NCBI GenBank assembly: GCA_934122125.1 | Contig: CAKOVW010000023.1 | Span: forward strand, 1-19,153 | DNA: 19,153 nucleotides | Reading direction: 5' to 3' | Source of the DNA: an uncultured Clostridia bacterium | GTDB taxonomy: Bacteria > Bacillota > Clostridia > TANB77 > CAG-508 | In this document: positions 1 to 6,688 of the stretch, piece by piece | Layout: each line of letters starts with the position of its first letter | Numbering within the stretch: the stretch's first letter is position 1 | Notes under the pieces: generated by a model | The model's input: only the letters and a program-made list of their open reading frames with translations | Told to the model about the DNA's origin: nothing | The model's database searches: none | Translations under genes and position numbers: made by a program

Positions 1-71
1 CGTAGCGCAGTTGGTAGCGCGCGTGGTTTGGGACCATGAGGTCGCAGGTTCGATCCCTGTCGCCTCGACCA
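1..71 (+). tRNA. tRNA-Pro(UGG), 5' end cut by window edge
   Basis: The D-arm (GCGC...GCGC around AGTTGGTA), an anticodon stem CGTGG/CCATG with 7-base loop TTTGGGA (anticodon TGG), a T-arm with GGTTCGATCC and an encoded CCA at 69-71 are all visible. The 3' acceptor strand CGCCTCG needs 5' CGAGGCG, of which only the last two bases lie in the window, so about five bases are missing on the left. Confidence 0.95.
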
Positions 72-125
72 TTTTAAAGGATTTTTTAAGAAATTCTAGA
101 AAATTTCAAAAAAGTCTAAAATGTG

Positions 126-171
126 AAAAGGCACATGTTTGTAAGATTACAGCATGTGTCTTTAATTTTAT
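126..171 (+). terminator. Hairpin terminator after tRNA-Pro
   Basis: AAAGGCACATG (127-137) pairs with CATGTGTCTTT (153-163), 11 bp with one G-U pair. The loop can itself fold through TGTA/TACA. A T-rich TTTAATTTTA follows. It most likely ends the tRNA transcript. The U-tract is interrupted, so strength is uncertain. Confidence 0.6.
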
Positions 172-184
172 CAAATTCTATAAA

Positions 185-215
185 ATTCTTGAAAATACCG
201 AAAAAATTCAAGAAT
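185..215. repeat. 9-bp inverted repeat upstream of the 122-aa orphan
   Basis: ATTCTTGAA (185-193) is perfectly complementary to TTCAAGAAT (207-215) across a 13-base spacer. No T-tract follows, so it does not look like a terminator. It lies about 30 bases before the start codon at 244 and could be an operator or a 5' leader hairpin. Function is unknown. Confidence 0.4.
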
Positions 216-243
216 AGTAATTCATTATCCAATCTGGATTAGT

Positions 244-612
244 ATGTACCATTATTGTAAAATTGAGCAATGTTTTTCTATTGATTTAAAAACTAATTAT
301 GAAATTTTCTTGCAGTCAATCTATTCTTTTGAATCTATAGCTAAATGGAAAGTTGATAGAAAAATAGAGTACATGAAAAAATATTCTTCTACTTCTATCG
401 GTGTTGTTCTTTTTGATATTGATACTGAAATTACGAGATACCATGAGAAAAAGAGATATTTTGTTTACTCTAACTTACAAGATTTAAAAGATTTGATTCG
501 AGAGACTTACCAAAATAAGTTGTCATTTTACTTTTTCGATATTATTTTCCATTGTTCTGAAACTCAAGAAGAGTATGATGCAGACACTAAAATAATAAGC
601 CTTTTCCACTAA
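244..612 (+). CDS. Hypothetical protein, 122 aa
   Basis: I do not recognise this protein. It is 122 residues, rich in Tyr, Phe, Ile and charged residues, with no signal peptide or membrane segment. Three cysteines (residues 5, 10 and near 104) form no obvious metal-binding pattern. Support for a real gene is the length of the open frame in AT-rich DNA, ordinary AT-rich codon use, and a strong intrinsic terminator only four bases after the stop. Against it, only a weak GGA lies before the ATG and no convincing promoter is visible. The frame stays open upstream to 193 without a better start. It stands alone between tRNA-Pro and the convergent Nudix gene. No function can be assigned. Confidence 0.55.
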   Translation: MYHYCKIEQCFSIDLKTNYEIFLQSIYSFESIAKWKVDRKIEYMKKYSSTSIGVVLFDIDTEITRYHEKKRYFVYSNLQDLKDLIRETYQNKLSFYFFDIIFHCSETQEEYDADTKIISLFH

Positions 613-615
613 ATG

Positions 616-661
616 CAAAAGCAACTAAGGAATATTTTCCTTGATTGCTTTTGGATTTTTT
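616..661 (+). terminator. Strong intrinsic terminator after the 122-aa orphan
   Basis: CAAAAGCAA (616-624) pairs with TTGCTTTTG (645-653). Above a small internal mismatch, AAGGAA pairs with TTCCTT. GGATTTTTTATA follows on the plus strand. The minus-strand T-run is much weaker, so it serves mainly the plus-strand gene, though the Nudix transcript also runs into it. Confidence 0.8.
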
Positions 662-678
662 ATACTTACAAATAAAAT

Positions 679-1182
679 CTAACTCATATAAGAATTGTTA
701 AAATTCTTCATTAAACTATACGATGGGTTTATTGATGGCACAACTTTACCACTCTCTATCATATTATCAAATTCTTCAAATGATACTAATTTAACATCTA
801 CTACTTCATCTTCTTGCAATTTTAAAGTGTCAATATCTATGTCTTGATTAACCATCCAAACATCCACAATGTCTTTAGTTCTAGTATAAGAGCCTATATA
901 AAATAAATTTTCCTCGTTTACATCAAAGTTCAATTCTTCTTTACACTCTTTAAACACTGTAATTTTGCTAGTATCTCCGGCTTTGACCCCTCCACCTACT
1001 TGAGCCCACATTCCAGGAAATTTATCTTCTTTTTCTGATCTTCTTTCAATAAGTATTCTATTTTGTGAATCTTTAATCCAAATATGAGTTGAAATTCCAT
1101 ATTCTCCTTTATTTAATTCTTTTCTTCCTTTTACATTTCCAGTTTTTTCTCTAAATCTATTATAAATATCTACATTCTCCAT
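679..1182 (-). CDS. Nudix hydrolase
   Basis: A 167-residue Nudix-fold protein, probably cytosolic, that should cleave a nucleoside-diphosphate-type substrate with Mg2+ or Mn2+. The exact substrate cannot be read from sequence. The Nudix box is recognisable around residues 64-86: a GGGVKAGD segment, then seven residues, then KECKEELNF. It deviates from G-x5-E-x7-R-E-U-x-E-E-x-G-U in three places: D for the first E, K for R and N for G. The metal-binding KE..EE core is kept. Residues upstream resemble the IDI/YfcD-type lead-in (ILIERRSEKEDKFPGMW), which suggests an isopentenyl-diphosphate-isomerase-like subgroup, but this is tentative. I place the start at ATG 1182, because AAGGA sits 8 bases upstream. 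The TTG two codons earlier would lie almost on top of that site. It appears to be a single-gene unit on the minus strand. Confidence 0.85.
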   Translation of the reverse strand: MENVDIYNRFREKTGNVKGRKELNKGEYGISTHIWIKDSQNRILIERRSEKEDKFPGMWAQVGGGVKAGDTSKITVFKECKEELNFDVNEENLFYIGSYTRTKDIVDVWMVNQDIDIDTLKLQEDEVVDVKLVSFEEFDNMIESGKVVPSINPSYSLMKNFNNSYMS

Positions 1183-1379
1183 ATTCAAATTCCTTTCTTT
1201 TCATTAACTTTTGTGGCAAATCCAATTGGTATTCGCAAAAATTTGTAGCTAATTCATTATTCAGAGGTTTCACTCTATTAAGATTACCATTTATCATTAT
1301 CTATAATATTGAAATTTTCTATTATAACAAATAATAGTACCACAAACTAAGAGGTATTATTATTTATCTTAATTATTTT

Positions 1380-1410
1380 TATTTTTTAGATATTTTTTAG
1401 ATATTTTTTA
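1380..1410. repeat. 11-bp tandem repeat at the 3' end of the nucleotidyltransferase gene
   Basis: On the minus strand the unit AAAAAATATCT occurs twice in a row, followed by a degenerate third AAAAAATAAAA. The second copy supplies the final codons and the stop. Because 11 is not a multiple of three, a change in copy number would shift the frame and alter only the last few residues. Confidence 0.75.
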
Positions 1411-1769
1411 ATTCTTTCTATATCGACTTGATCTTTAGGTTTGTTTCTTTTTATTTTAAAGTCTAAAATAGTATTTAAGTCTTCTAAATTATATGGTTCA
1501 CAAACTTCCATATTAAATTTTTCTTTTTCAACAACAACAACTTCTAAAGAATCATTAATATGATAAAATCCACATTCATTTTTCTTATCATCTGTTAAGT
1601 TATATTTAGCTTTTATTTGTTCAAATAATTCTCTTGAAATACATAAATCTAAATCTCCTGCTTGTTCTTTAATCCCTCTAATTACAAGAGAAGTTCCAGA
1701 TAATACATAATATTCATCTTTAGGCAAGTTTAATTCCTTTAATAAATTTAATAATTGTTCTTTATTCAT
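1386..1769 (-). CDS. Small nucleotidyltransferase-fold protein (AbiEii/DUF6036-like)
   Basis: A 127-residue protein that resembles the minimal nucleotidyltransferase superfamily. Residues 22-41 read like the N-terminal core: a hydrophobic strand, G-T-S (25-27), then D-L-D (39-41), matching the hG[GS]...DxD arrangement that binds metal and NTP. A later acidic residue that would complete the triad could be in the VVVVEKEKFNMEV strand, but this is not certain. AbiEii-type proteins are often toxins or phage-defence components paired with an AbiEi-type regulator. No such partner is adjacent, and this protein is much shorter than typical AbiEii, so a defence role is not supported by context. A GAGG lies about 8 bases before ATG 1769. 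The last residues are encoded by an 11-bp tandem repeat. Confidence 0.7.
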   Translation of the reverse strand: MNKEQLLNLLKELNLPKDEYYVLSGTSLVIRGIKEQAGDLDLCISRELFEQIKAKYNLTDDKKNECGFYHINDSLEVVVVEKEKFNMEVCEPYNLEDLNTILDFKIKRNKPKDQVDIERIKKYLKNI

Positions 1770-1925
1770 AAAATAAACCTCATTTCTTTTATAACAATCA
1801 TATATATTTTGTTTTATAAAATTTTTATTTTTAGCACTTTATCTTATATATCAAAATGAAAATAATCCATATCTTTTTAATTAAGTGTTTTTAATGATTA
1901 CTTGACTTATTTAGTTATGCAATTA

Positions 1926-2387
1926 TTAGCTGTTGTTAATTTTAAATTTATATAAAGATTCACCTGATTTTAACTTTTTTATAAAAATTGCTCCAAATTT
2001 TTCATAGTAGTTTTCCAACTCTGTCTTTAAATATAGTGTTGTAAAGTTTCTACTTTTAGCCTCTTTTAATATAGCATTATTTAATATTCTAGAATATCCA
2101 TTATTTCTATACTCTTTTTTTACATACATTGTAGCATACCAAGGAGTTAAATCTTTTTCTTCTTCACAATCTTCTGGAAAAATTGATATAAATCCTATTA
2201 GTTTATTTTCATCTATTAGAATTAATTTGCAAAAAAATTCATTATTAAACATTTCACAAATTTTTTCTTTTTTTATTTTAATTCTTTTTTGTTTATTTTC
2301 TTCTTTGCAGTCCGCCCATTCTTCATATTCCAGTCTTGCAACTTCGTCTAGATATTCTAATTTATTTTTTAAATTATATATTTTCAT
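1926..2387 (-). CDS. GNAT-family N-acetyltransferase
   Basis: A 153-residue single-domain acetyltransferase predicted to transfer the acetyl group of acetyl-CoA to an unknown amine. The acetyl-CoA loop of motif A is clear: a beta strand (YATMYVKKEY, residues 84-93) followed by R-N-N-G-Y-S (94-99) and a helix, fitting [RQ]-x-x-G-x-[GAS]. Further on, residues near 115-135 (LYLKTE..NYYEKFGA) match the motif B strand and the common YEKFGF-type ending. The N-terminal part is rich in Glu and Lys. The start is well supported: AAGGAG sits 8 bases before ATG 2387. It follows the GIY-YIG gene on the same strand after a 60-base gap with no clear terminator, so they could be co-transcribed. The last 11 residues give no functional clue. 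Confidence 0.88.
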   Translation of the reverse strand: MKIYNLKNKLEYLDEVARLEYEEWADCKEENKQKRIKIKKEKICEMFNNEFFCKLILIDENKLIGFISIFPEDCEEEKDLTPWYATMYVKKEYRNNGYSRILNNAILKEAKSRNFTTLYLKTELENYYEKFGAIFIKKLKSGESLYKFKINNS

Positions 2388-2447
2388 CTAAAAAACTCCT
2401 TTTCAAACGGTAATTATTAGTATAATTTATTTTTCTAAATCATCTCT

Positions 2448-2756
2448 CTAGGCTTCATATTTTTTATATCTCCTACAATCAATTTTCCCACTTAAATAAG
2501 TAGATAATTTTTCGCCATTTATTAGATTCTCTTTTTGTTTTTTAGAAAGTGTTTTTATTTGATATTCTAATTTACAAGCTAAAGATTTATCTTTACTTTT
2601 CCAAGCTGATTCGAGTTTAACTGCATCATGTGATTTGGTATATTTTGCACCATTTTTATCTTTATTCAAATGCTCATTTATTCGTTTATCCAAATCATTT
2701 GTCATCCCAGTATAAATTGAATTATCAGCACATCTTAGCATATATGTATAATACAT
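2448..2756 (-). CDS. GIY-YIG domain protein, YhbQ/UPF0213-like
   Basis: A 102-residue stand-alone GIY-YIG protein. The family signature appears as YTYML (residues 3-7) and IYTG (14-17), followed by the catalytic-type Arg25 in DLDKRINEHL and a Lys/Thr-rich stretch (NGAKYTKSH). This matches small UPF0213/YhbQ proteins in length and order. Related proteins are annotated as putative endonucleases, and E. coli YhbQ has been linked to damaged-DNA metabolism, but the role here is inferred only. The C-terminal tail (DCRRYKKYEA) is basic and contains one Cys. Translation starts at ATG 2756 behind a GGGTG. A good promoter (2781-2809) lies just upstream, back to back with the promoter for the plus-strand run beginning at 2895. 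Confidence 0.9.
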   Translation of the reverse strand: MYYTYMLRCADNSIYTGMTNDLDKRINEHLNKDKNGAKYTKSHDAVKLESAWKSKDKSLACKLEYQIKTLSKKQKENLINGEKLSTYLSGKIDCRRYKKYEA

Positions 2757-2780
2757 TTACTTCACCCACATTTTTTCTTA

Positions 2781-2809
2781 ATTTTATCATTAAATAGAAT
2801 GCTAATCAA
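2781..2809 (-). promoter_or_regulatory. Promoter for the GIY-YIG gene
   Basis: On the minus strand, TTGATT (2804-2809) is separated by exactly 17 bases from TAAAAT (2781-2786). This resembles a sigma-A promoter about 25 bases upstream of the start codon. Confidence 0.6.
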
Positions 2810-2818
2810 CAAAAACTA

Positions 2819-2848
2819 TTGTAAATAATATAAAATATATGATATATT
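2819..2848 (+). promoter_or_regulatory. Putative promoter for the 2895-4177 transcript
   Basis: TTGTAA (2819-2824) and TATATT (2843-2848) are 18 bases apart. The start codon at 2895 follows about 46 bases later. In such AT-rich DNA, chance matches are common, so support is moderate. Confidence 0.45.
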
Positions 2849-2894
2849 AAAGAAAATTTAATTCAAAAAATATTTAGTTCTAGAAAGGAAAATT

Positions 2895-3461
2895 ATGAAT
2901 TTAGAAAATTTTAATCTTGGAAAGTTTATTTTTAGTAATGAAACAAAAAATTTTATTTCAGAGTTTATCAATGAGTTAGCAAAAACATTAAATAAGGAGA
3001 AAAATATGAATATAGGAGTTGTGTATGGATTAGAAAATGAAAAAATAACATTACTAAATCCAGAAAACGGCAAAGAAGAAAATATATACATATACACATC
3101 TAATGAAACATTAGAAAAATTGCATAATCAAGGAATTTATGAAAATATATATAAAATGGATAAATTAGATTTTTATAATTTATACTCAGGTCAAAAAGTA
3201 CAGCTAAAAGGAGATAAATGCGAGTTATATGACGGAGAAATGGATATAAAAAGTGATGATGCTTGGTATAAACTAGATGAGCTGTATGGAGTATTAAGGG
3301 ACAATGAAAATACTAATTTTGTAGTGCAGAAAATAATTGATGATAAAATTTATTTAACACATGAAAATGGAAGTGGTTCAATATATACATATAAAGAGTT
3401 ATATCCAGATTTTTGTATTGGTGATATAGTAAAAAGAGTAAATGGAAAATATATAAAATAG
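2895..3461 (+). CDS. Hypothetical protein with two repeated beta segments
   Basis: I do not recognise this 188-residue protein. It shows an internal repeat: residues 42-68 (VVYGLENEKITLLNPENG...) and 143-167 (VVQKIIDDKIYLTHENG...). Both follow a V-V-x3-[IL]-x-[DN]-[ED]-K-I-x-L-x3-E-N-G pattern and then an I-Y-x-Y strand, suggesting a duplicated small beta domain. Residues 1-37 are more helical and lack a signal peptide. ATG 2895 has AAAGGA 5 bases upstream. A second in-frame ATG at 3006 (residue 38), exactly where the first repeat begins, has a stronger AAGGAG 6 bases upstream, so a 151-residue form is possible. The gene is followed after 8 bases by the nuclease, whose AGGTG site overlaps this gene's stop, so the two are translationally close and probably co-transcribed. 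Confidence 0.8.
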   Translation: MNLENFNLGKFIFSNETKNFISEFINELAKTLNKEKNMNIGVVYGLENEKITLLNPENGKEENIYIYTSNETLEKLHNQGIYENIYKMDKLDFYNLYSGQKVQLKGDKCELYDGEMDIKSDDAWYKLDELYGVLRDNENTNFVVQKIIDDKIYLTHENGSGSIYTYKELYPDFCIGDIVKRVNGKYIK

Positions 3462-3469
3462 GTGAAAAA

Positions 3470-4177
3470 ATGAGCAAAAGAAAAATAAGAAATATAATTG
3501 CAAGTATAATATTCTTAATTGCTGCAATTACAGCAATATATTTTGGAGATATAGAAATAAATGAAAATGTACTGGACAATACAACTGTATCATATAATTT
3601 GGGAGAAATTCCGGACTATAATGGAGAAATATTTGTAATAATAAATAATAATATTCCAAATTTTGAGAAAAGCGATTTTACAAGTGAGTGTTTTGAGAGG
3701 TATAGTAAACTAGATAATTTGGGCAGGTGTGGAGTAGCATTTGCAAACTTAGGAAAAGAAACCATGCCAAAAGAGGGAGAAAAAAGAACATCAATTAGCC
3801 ACATATACCCATCTGGTTGGCAAAGTGTAGAGTATAATGGAAAAAGTTTATATAATCGTTGTCATTTAATTGCGTATAGTTTATCAGCAGAAAATGCAAA
3901 TAAACAAAACCTTATAACAGGAACCAATTATTTTAATACAAGTGGAATGTTGCCATTCGAAACAAAAGTATTGGAATACCTAAGAAAAAATGAAAAAAAT
4001 CATGTGTTATATAGAGTAACTCCAATATTTGAGGGAAACAATTTAGTTGCAAATGGAGTGCAAATGGAAGCACAGTCTGTAGAAGATAAAGAAATATGCT
4101 TTAATGTATATATTTATAATGTTCAACCAAATATAGAAATAGATTATAGTAATGGATATAGTAAATTAAAACGGTGA
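3470..4177 (+). CDS. Membrane-anchored DNA/RNA non-specific endonuclease (NucA/EndA-like)
   Basis: A 235-residue protein with a basic N-terminus and one hydrophobic segment (residues 8-25), consistent with a signal anchor that places the rest outside the cell. Residues about 110-225 match the Endonuclea_NS_2 family: an SGW segment, YNRCHLIAYSL (128-138), then N144 and NLITGT (147-152), and a later HVLYRVTPIFEGNNLVANG stretch. In this beta-beta-alpha-metal group the His of the first motif (His132 here) is the general base, and the downstream Asn residues hold the metal. The classical motif is DRGH; here it reads NRCH, as far as I recall a common variant in clostridial relatives. Such nucleases degrade external DNA or generate single strands for uptake. 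A comEA gene lies 14 kb away, so a competence role is conceivable but not shown. AGGTG sits 6 bases before the ATG. Confidence 0.87.
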   Translation: MSKRKIRNIIASIIFLIAAITAIYFGDIEINENVLDNTTVSYNLGEIPDYNGEIFVIINNNIPNFEKSDFTSECFERYSKLDNLGRCGVAFANLGKETMPKEGEKRTSISHIYPSGWQSVEYNGKSLYNRCHLIAYSLSAENANKQNLITGTNYFNTSGMLPFETKVLEYLRKNEKNHVLYRVTPIFEGNNLVANGVQMEAQSVEDKEICFNVYIYNVQPNIEIDYSNGYSKLKR

Positions 4178-4226
4178 AATCACATTACCTGCTTAATTTG
4201 AATAAATTATAGCAGGTGATTTTTTT
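4178..4226 (+). terminator. Terminator hairpin that also carries the only SD of the next gene
   Basis: AAATCAC (4178-4184) pairs with GTGATTT (4216-4222). CTGCT (4189-4193) pairs with AGCAG, and TAATTT pairs with AAATTA near a GAAT loop, leaving a bulge on the 5' side. Seven T follow (4220-4226), a classic intrinsic terminator. The last T directly abuts ATG 4227. AGGTG (4214-4218) in the 3' arm lies 8 bases from that ATG and would be buried when the hairpin is folded. Confidence 0.75.
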
Positions 4227-5150
4227 ATGAATATTGTACCAACAAATCAAAAATACTATTATTCACTAATGATGCAAAATCTACAAGAATTAAAACGAAA
4301 ATATCAATTTTTAGAAGTAGGAAATATTGGATTTAGTACATTAGGAAAACAGCTACCATACATAAAGATAGGAACAGGAAGCAGAAAAATTATGTATAAT
4401 GCAGGCATGCATGCAAATGAATACATATGTTGTATTTTACTTATGAAATTTGTGGAAAACTTTTGCCAAAGCTATGTTTTAAATAGTAGAATATTTGGCC
4501 AAAATGCAGGAAAATTATTTAACAATGTTTCTTTATACATTTTGCCAATGATGAATCCAGATGGAATTGATTTAGTTACAGGAAGAGTTGAACCTAATAG
4601 CAAAGAATACAAAAATTATTTAGAAATTTCAGAAAGTTTTCCAAATATTCCATTTCCAAGTGGTTGGAAAGCAAATGCTAATGGTGTAGATTTAAATTTA
4701 CAATTTCCTGCAGGTTGGCAAGAAGCAAGGAGGATAAAATTTGAGCAAGGCTATACAAAACCTGCTCCTCAAAATTTTGTAGGAGAAGGTCCATTAACTC
4801 AAAGCGAAGCACTGGCAATATACAATTTTACTTTGGAAAATAATTTTGAATTAACGATTTCATATCATACACAAGGAAAAGAAATTTATTGGGATTTTCA
4901 AAATATAAATCCACCACAAGGATATGAAATAGGCAGAATATTTGCAAGAGTTAGTGAATATGACTTAACTGATGTGCCATACAATTCAAGTTTTGCAGGA
5001 TATAAAGACTGGTTTATACAAAATTACAAAAGACCAGGTTATACAATAGAAGCGGGAATAGGAGAAAATCCATTACCAATATCTCAATTTGATGAAATAT
5101 ATAATGACAATATTGGAATTCTAGTTTTGGGAATGTTAGTAAAAAATTAA
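4227..5150 (+). CDS. M14-family peptidase, gamma-D-glutamyl-diamino-acid type
   Basis: A 307-residue zinc peptidase. Zinc ligands are His62 and Glu65 (GMHANE) and His214 (SYHTQG). The catalytic Glu275 sits in GYTIEAGIG. The NPDG motif is at 110-113. The segment NANGVDLNLQFPAGW (150-164) resembles the bacterial gamma-D-glutamyl-(L)-diaminopimelate peptidase subgroup (NANGVDLNxQFPA), where the substrate-carboxylate Arg of true carboxypeptidases (DLNRNF) is absent. Well-studied members carry N-terminal LysM domains; this one has none, and no signal peptide, which suggests a cytosolic role on murein-derived peptides. An alternative is a generic carboxypeptidase-like hydrolase. It is followed by an M18 aminopeptidase, which fits peptide turnover. 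The ATG is preceded by a terminator-like hairpin whose 3' arm supplies the only SD-like sequence. Confidence 0.85.
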   Translation: MNIVPTNQKYYYSLMMQNLQELKRKYQFLEVGNIGFSTLGKQLPYIKIGTGSRKIMYNAGMHANEYICCILLMKFVENFCQSYVLNSRIFGQNAGKLFNNVSLYILPMMNPDGIDLVTGRVEPNSKEYKNYLEISESFPNIPFPSGWKANANGVDLNLQFPAGWQEARRIKFEQGYTKPAPQNFVGEGPLTQSEALAIYNFTLENNFELTISYHTQGKEIYWDFQNINPPQGYEIGRIFARVSEYDLTDVPYNSSFAGYKDWFIQNYKRPGYTIEAGIGENPLPISQFDEIYNDNIGILVLGMLVKN

Positions 5151-5228
5151 ATATTTTTTTGAAAATTGTGTATACTAAATACAAAATGTTGTGATACAAT
5201 AACAAAAAAACTAGAGAGGAGATTGGAA

Positions 5229-6638
5229 ATGGATAAGAAAGAAGCAGAAGAATTAAAAAATAAGTTGTTTAATAAAAAGAAAAATGGATGGAATTCTAAA
5301 ACAGCAGAGCAAAAACAAGAAATTTTTGATTATGCAAAAGGATATATAGACTATATGAATAAATCAAAAACAGAAAGAGAAATTATAAGTACTTCAACAG
5401 AAATAGCACATCAAAATGGATTTAAAGACATAAAAGATTGCGAAACTTTAAAAGCAGGAGATAAGGTTTACTGGAATAATCGTGGAAAAAGTATGTACCT
5501 AGCGGTTATAGGAGAAAAGAGTATTGAAGAAGGAATAAATATAATTGGTGCACATGCAGATTCTCCAAGACTAGACTTAAAACCAAATCCTTTATATGAA
5601 GATTCTGAGTTTGCATATTTAAAAACACATTATTATGGTGGAATAAAAAAATATCAATGGACTACAATTCCACTAGCAATACATGGTGTTATAGTTAAAA
5701 CAAATGGTGAAAAAGTAACTGTAAATATAGGAGAAGATATGAATGATCCAATATTTACAATTACAGATTTATTACCACATTTAGCACAAGACCAAATGAA
5801 GAAAAAATTGGCAGATGGAATTGATGGAGAAGATTTAAATCTTTTAATTGGAAGTATGCCAATAGGTAGCGAAATAGCTGATTCTGTAAAATTAAATATT
5901 TTAAATATTTTAAATGAAAAATATGGAATAACAGAAAAAGATTTATTAAGTTCAGAAATTGAATTAGTACCAGCAATGCCTTGCAGAAGTATGGGATTTG
6001 ATAACAGTATGGTTGCAGGTTATGGTCAAGATGATAAAATATGTGTTTATGCATCTTTAACAGCTTTAATGAAAATACAAAACCCTATTAAGACAGCAGT
6101 TTGCATTATATCTGACAAAGAAGAAATTGGAAGTATGGGAAATACAGGTATGGAATCACATGTATTTGATACATTCATTTCAGAAATTCTAAATAAATTA
6201 GGAGTAAATAGACCTAATTTATTAGAAAAAGTTTTCTGCAATTCTAAAATGTTATCAGCAGATGTTGATGCAGGTTTAGACCCAATTTATGCAAATGTTT
6301 CAGAAAAGAACAATGCATCATATTTAGGAAGAGGAATTGGACTAAATAAATATACAGGAGCTAGAGGAAAATCTGGTGCATCTGATGCAAATGCTGAATT
6401 TGTTGCAGAAGTTAGAAAAATATTTGAAGAAAATGATGTTAGATACCAAATTGCTGAACTTGGAAAAGTTGACATTGGAGGTGGAGGCACAATAGCATAT
6501 ATCCTAGCAAACAAAGGAATTGATGTTATAGATTGTGGTGTACCAGTACTTTCAATGCATGCACCTTATGAAGTTACAAGTAAATTAGATTTATATGAAG
6601 CCCATAGAGGATATGAAGCATTCTGGAAAAATGCATAA
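5229..6638 (+). CDS. M18-family aminopeptidase
   Basis: A 469-residue cytosolic zinc aminopeptidase that should release N-terminal residues from peptides. Numbered from ATG 5229: H109 and D111 in GAHADSPRLD (first metal ligand and catalytic-side Asp), E298-E299 in SDKEEIGS (catalytic and metal Glu), D345 in SADVDAG, the GARGKSGASDAN segment (378-388) and H444 in LSMHAPYEV. These occur in the order seen in M18 proteins, and the length is typical. I choose ATG 5229 because AGGAG (5217-5221) is 7 bases upstream. The frame extends 21 codons further to 5166, but those codons include the SD and have no ribosome site of their own. No clear promoter is seen in the 78-base gap after the M14 gene, so readthrough from there is possible. 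A symmetric terminator follows the stop. Confidence 0.93.
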   Translation: MDKKEAEELKNKLFNKKKNGWNSKTAEQKQEIFDYAKGYIDYMNKSKTEREIISTSTEIAHQNGFKDIKDCETLKAGDKVYWNNRGKSMYLAVIGEKSIEEGINIIGAHADSPRLDLKPNPLYEDSEFAYLKTHYYGGIKKYQWTTIPLAIHGVIVKTNGEKVTVNIGEDMNDPIFTITDLLPHLAQDQMKKKLADGIDGEDLNLLIGSMPIGSEIADSVKLNILNILNEKYGITEKDLLSSEIELVPAMPCRSMGFDNSMVAGYGQDDKICVYASLTALMKIQNPIKTAVCIISDKEEIGSMGNTGMESHVFDTFISEILNKLGVNRPNLLEKVFCNSKMLSADVDAGLDPIYANVSEKNNASYLGRGIGLNKYTGARGKSGASDANAEFVAEVRKIFEENDVRYQIAELGKVDIGGGGTIAYILANKGIDVIDCGVPVLSMHAPYEVTSKLDLYEAHRGYEAFWKNA

Positions 6639-6640
6639 AT

Positions 6641-6680
6641 AAAAATCACAGTTAGAATTTTCTAACTGTGATTTTATGTT
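6641..6680. terminator. Bidirectional terminator between the aminopeptidase and the Cys-rich gene
   Basis: AAAATCACAGTTAGA (6642-6656) pairs perfectly with TCTAACTGTGATTTT (6661-6675) across a 4-base ATTT loop. A/T tracts on both sides (ATTTTATGTT on plus, TTTTTATTTATG on minus) suit termination of both convergent genes. Confidence 0.85.
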
Positions 6681-6688
6681 GCACCACT

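Noticed and set aside
1386..1769. AbiE-type toxin-antitoxin or phage-defence system
   Set aside because: Only a short nucleotidyltransferase-fold protein is present. No AbiEi-like or HEPN partner lies nearby; neighbours are a Nudix and a GNAT gene with separate signals.
5166..5228. 21-codon N-terminal extension of the M18 aminopeptidase
   Set aside because: No ribosome site precedes 5166, and the extension contains the AGGAG that serves ATG 5229. The residues do not fit the family N-terminus.
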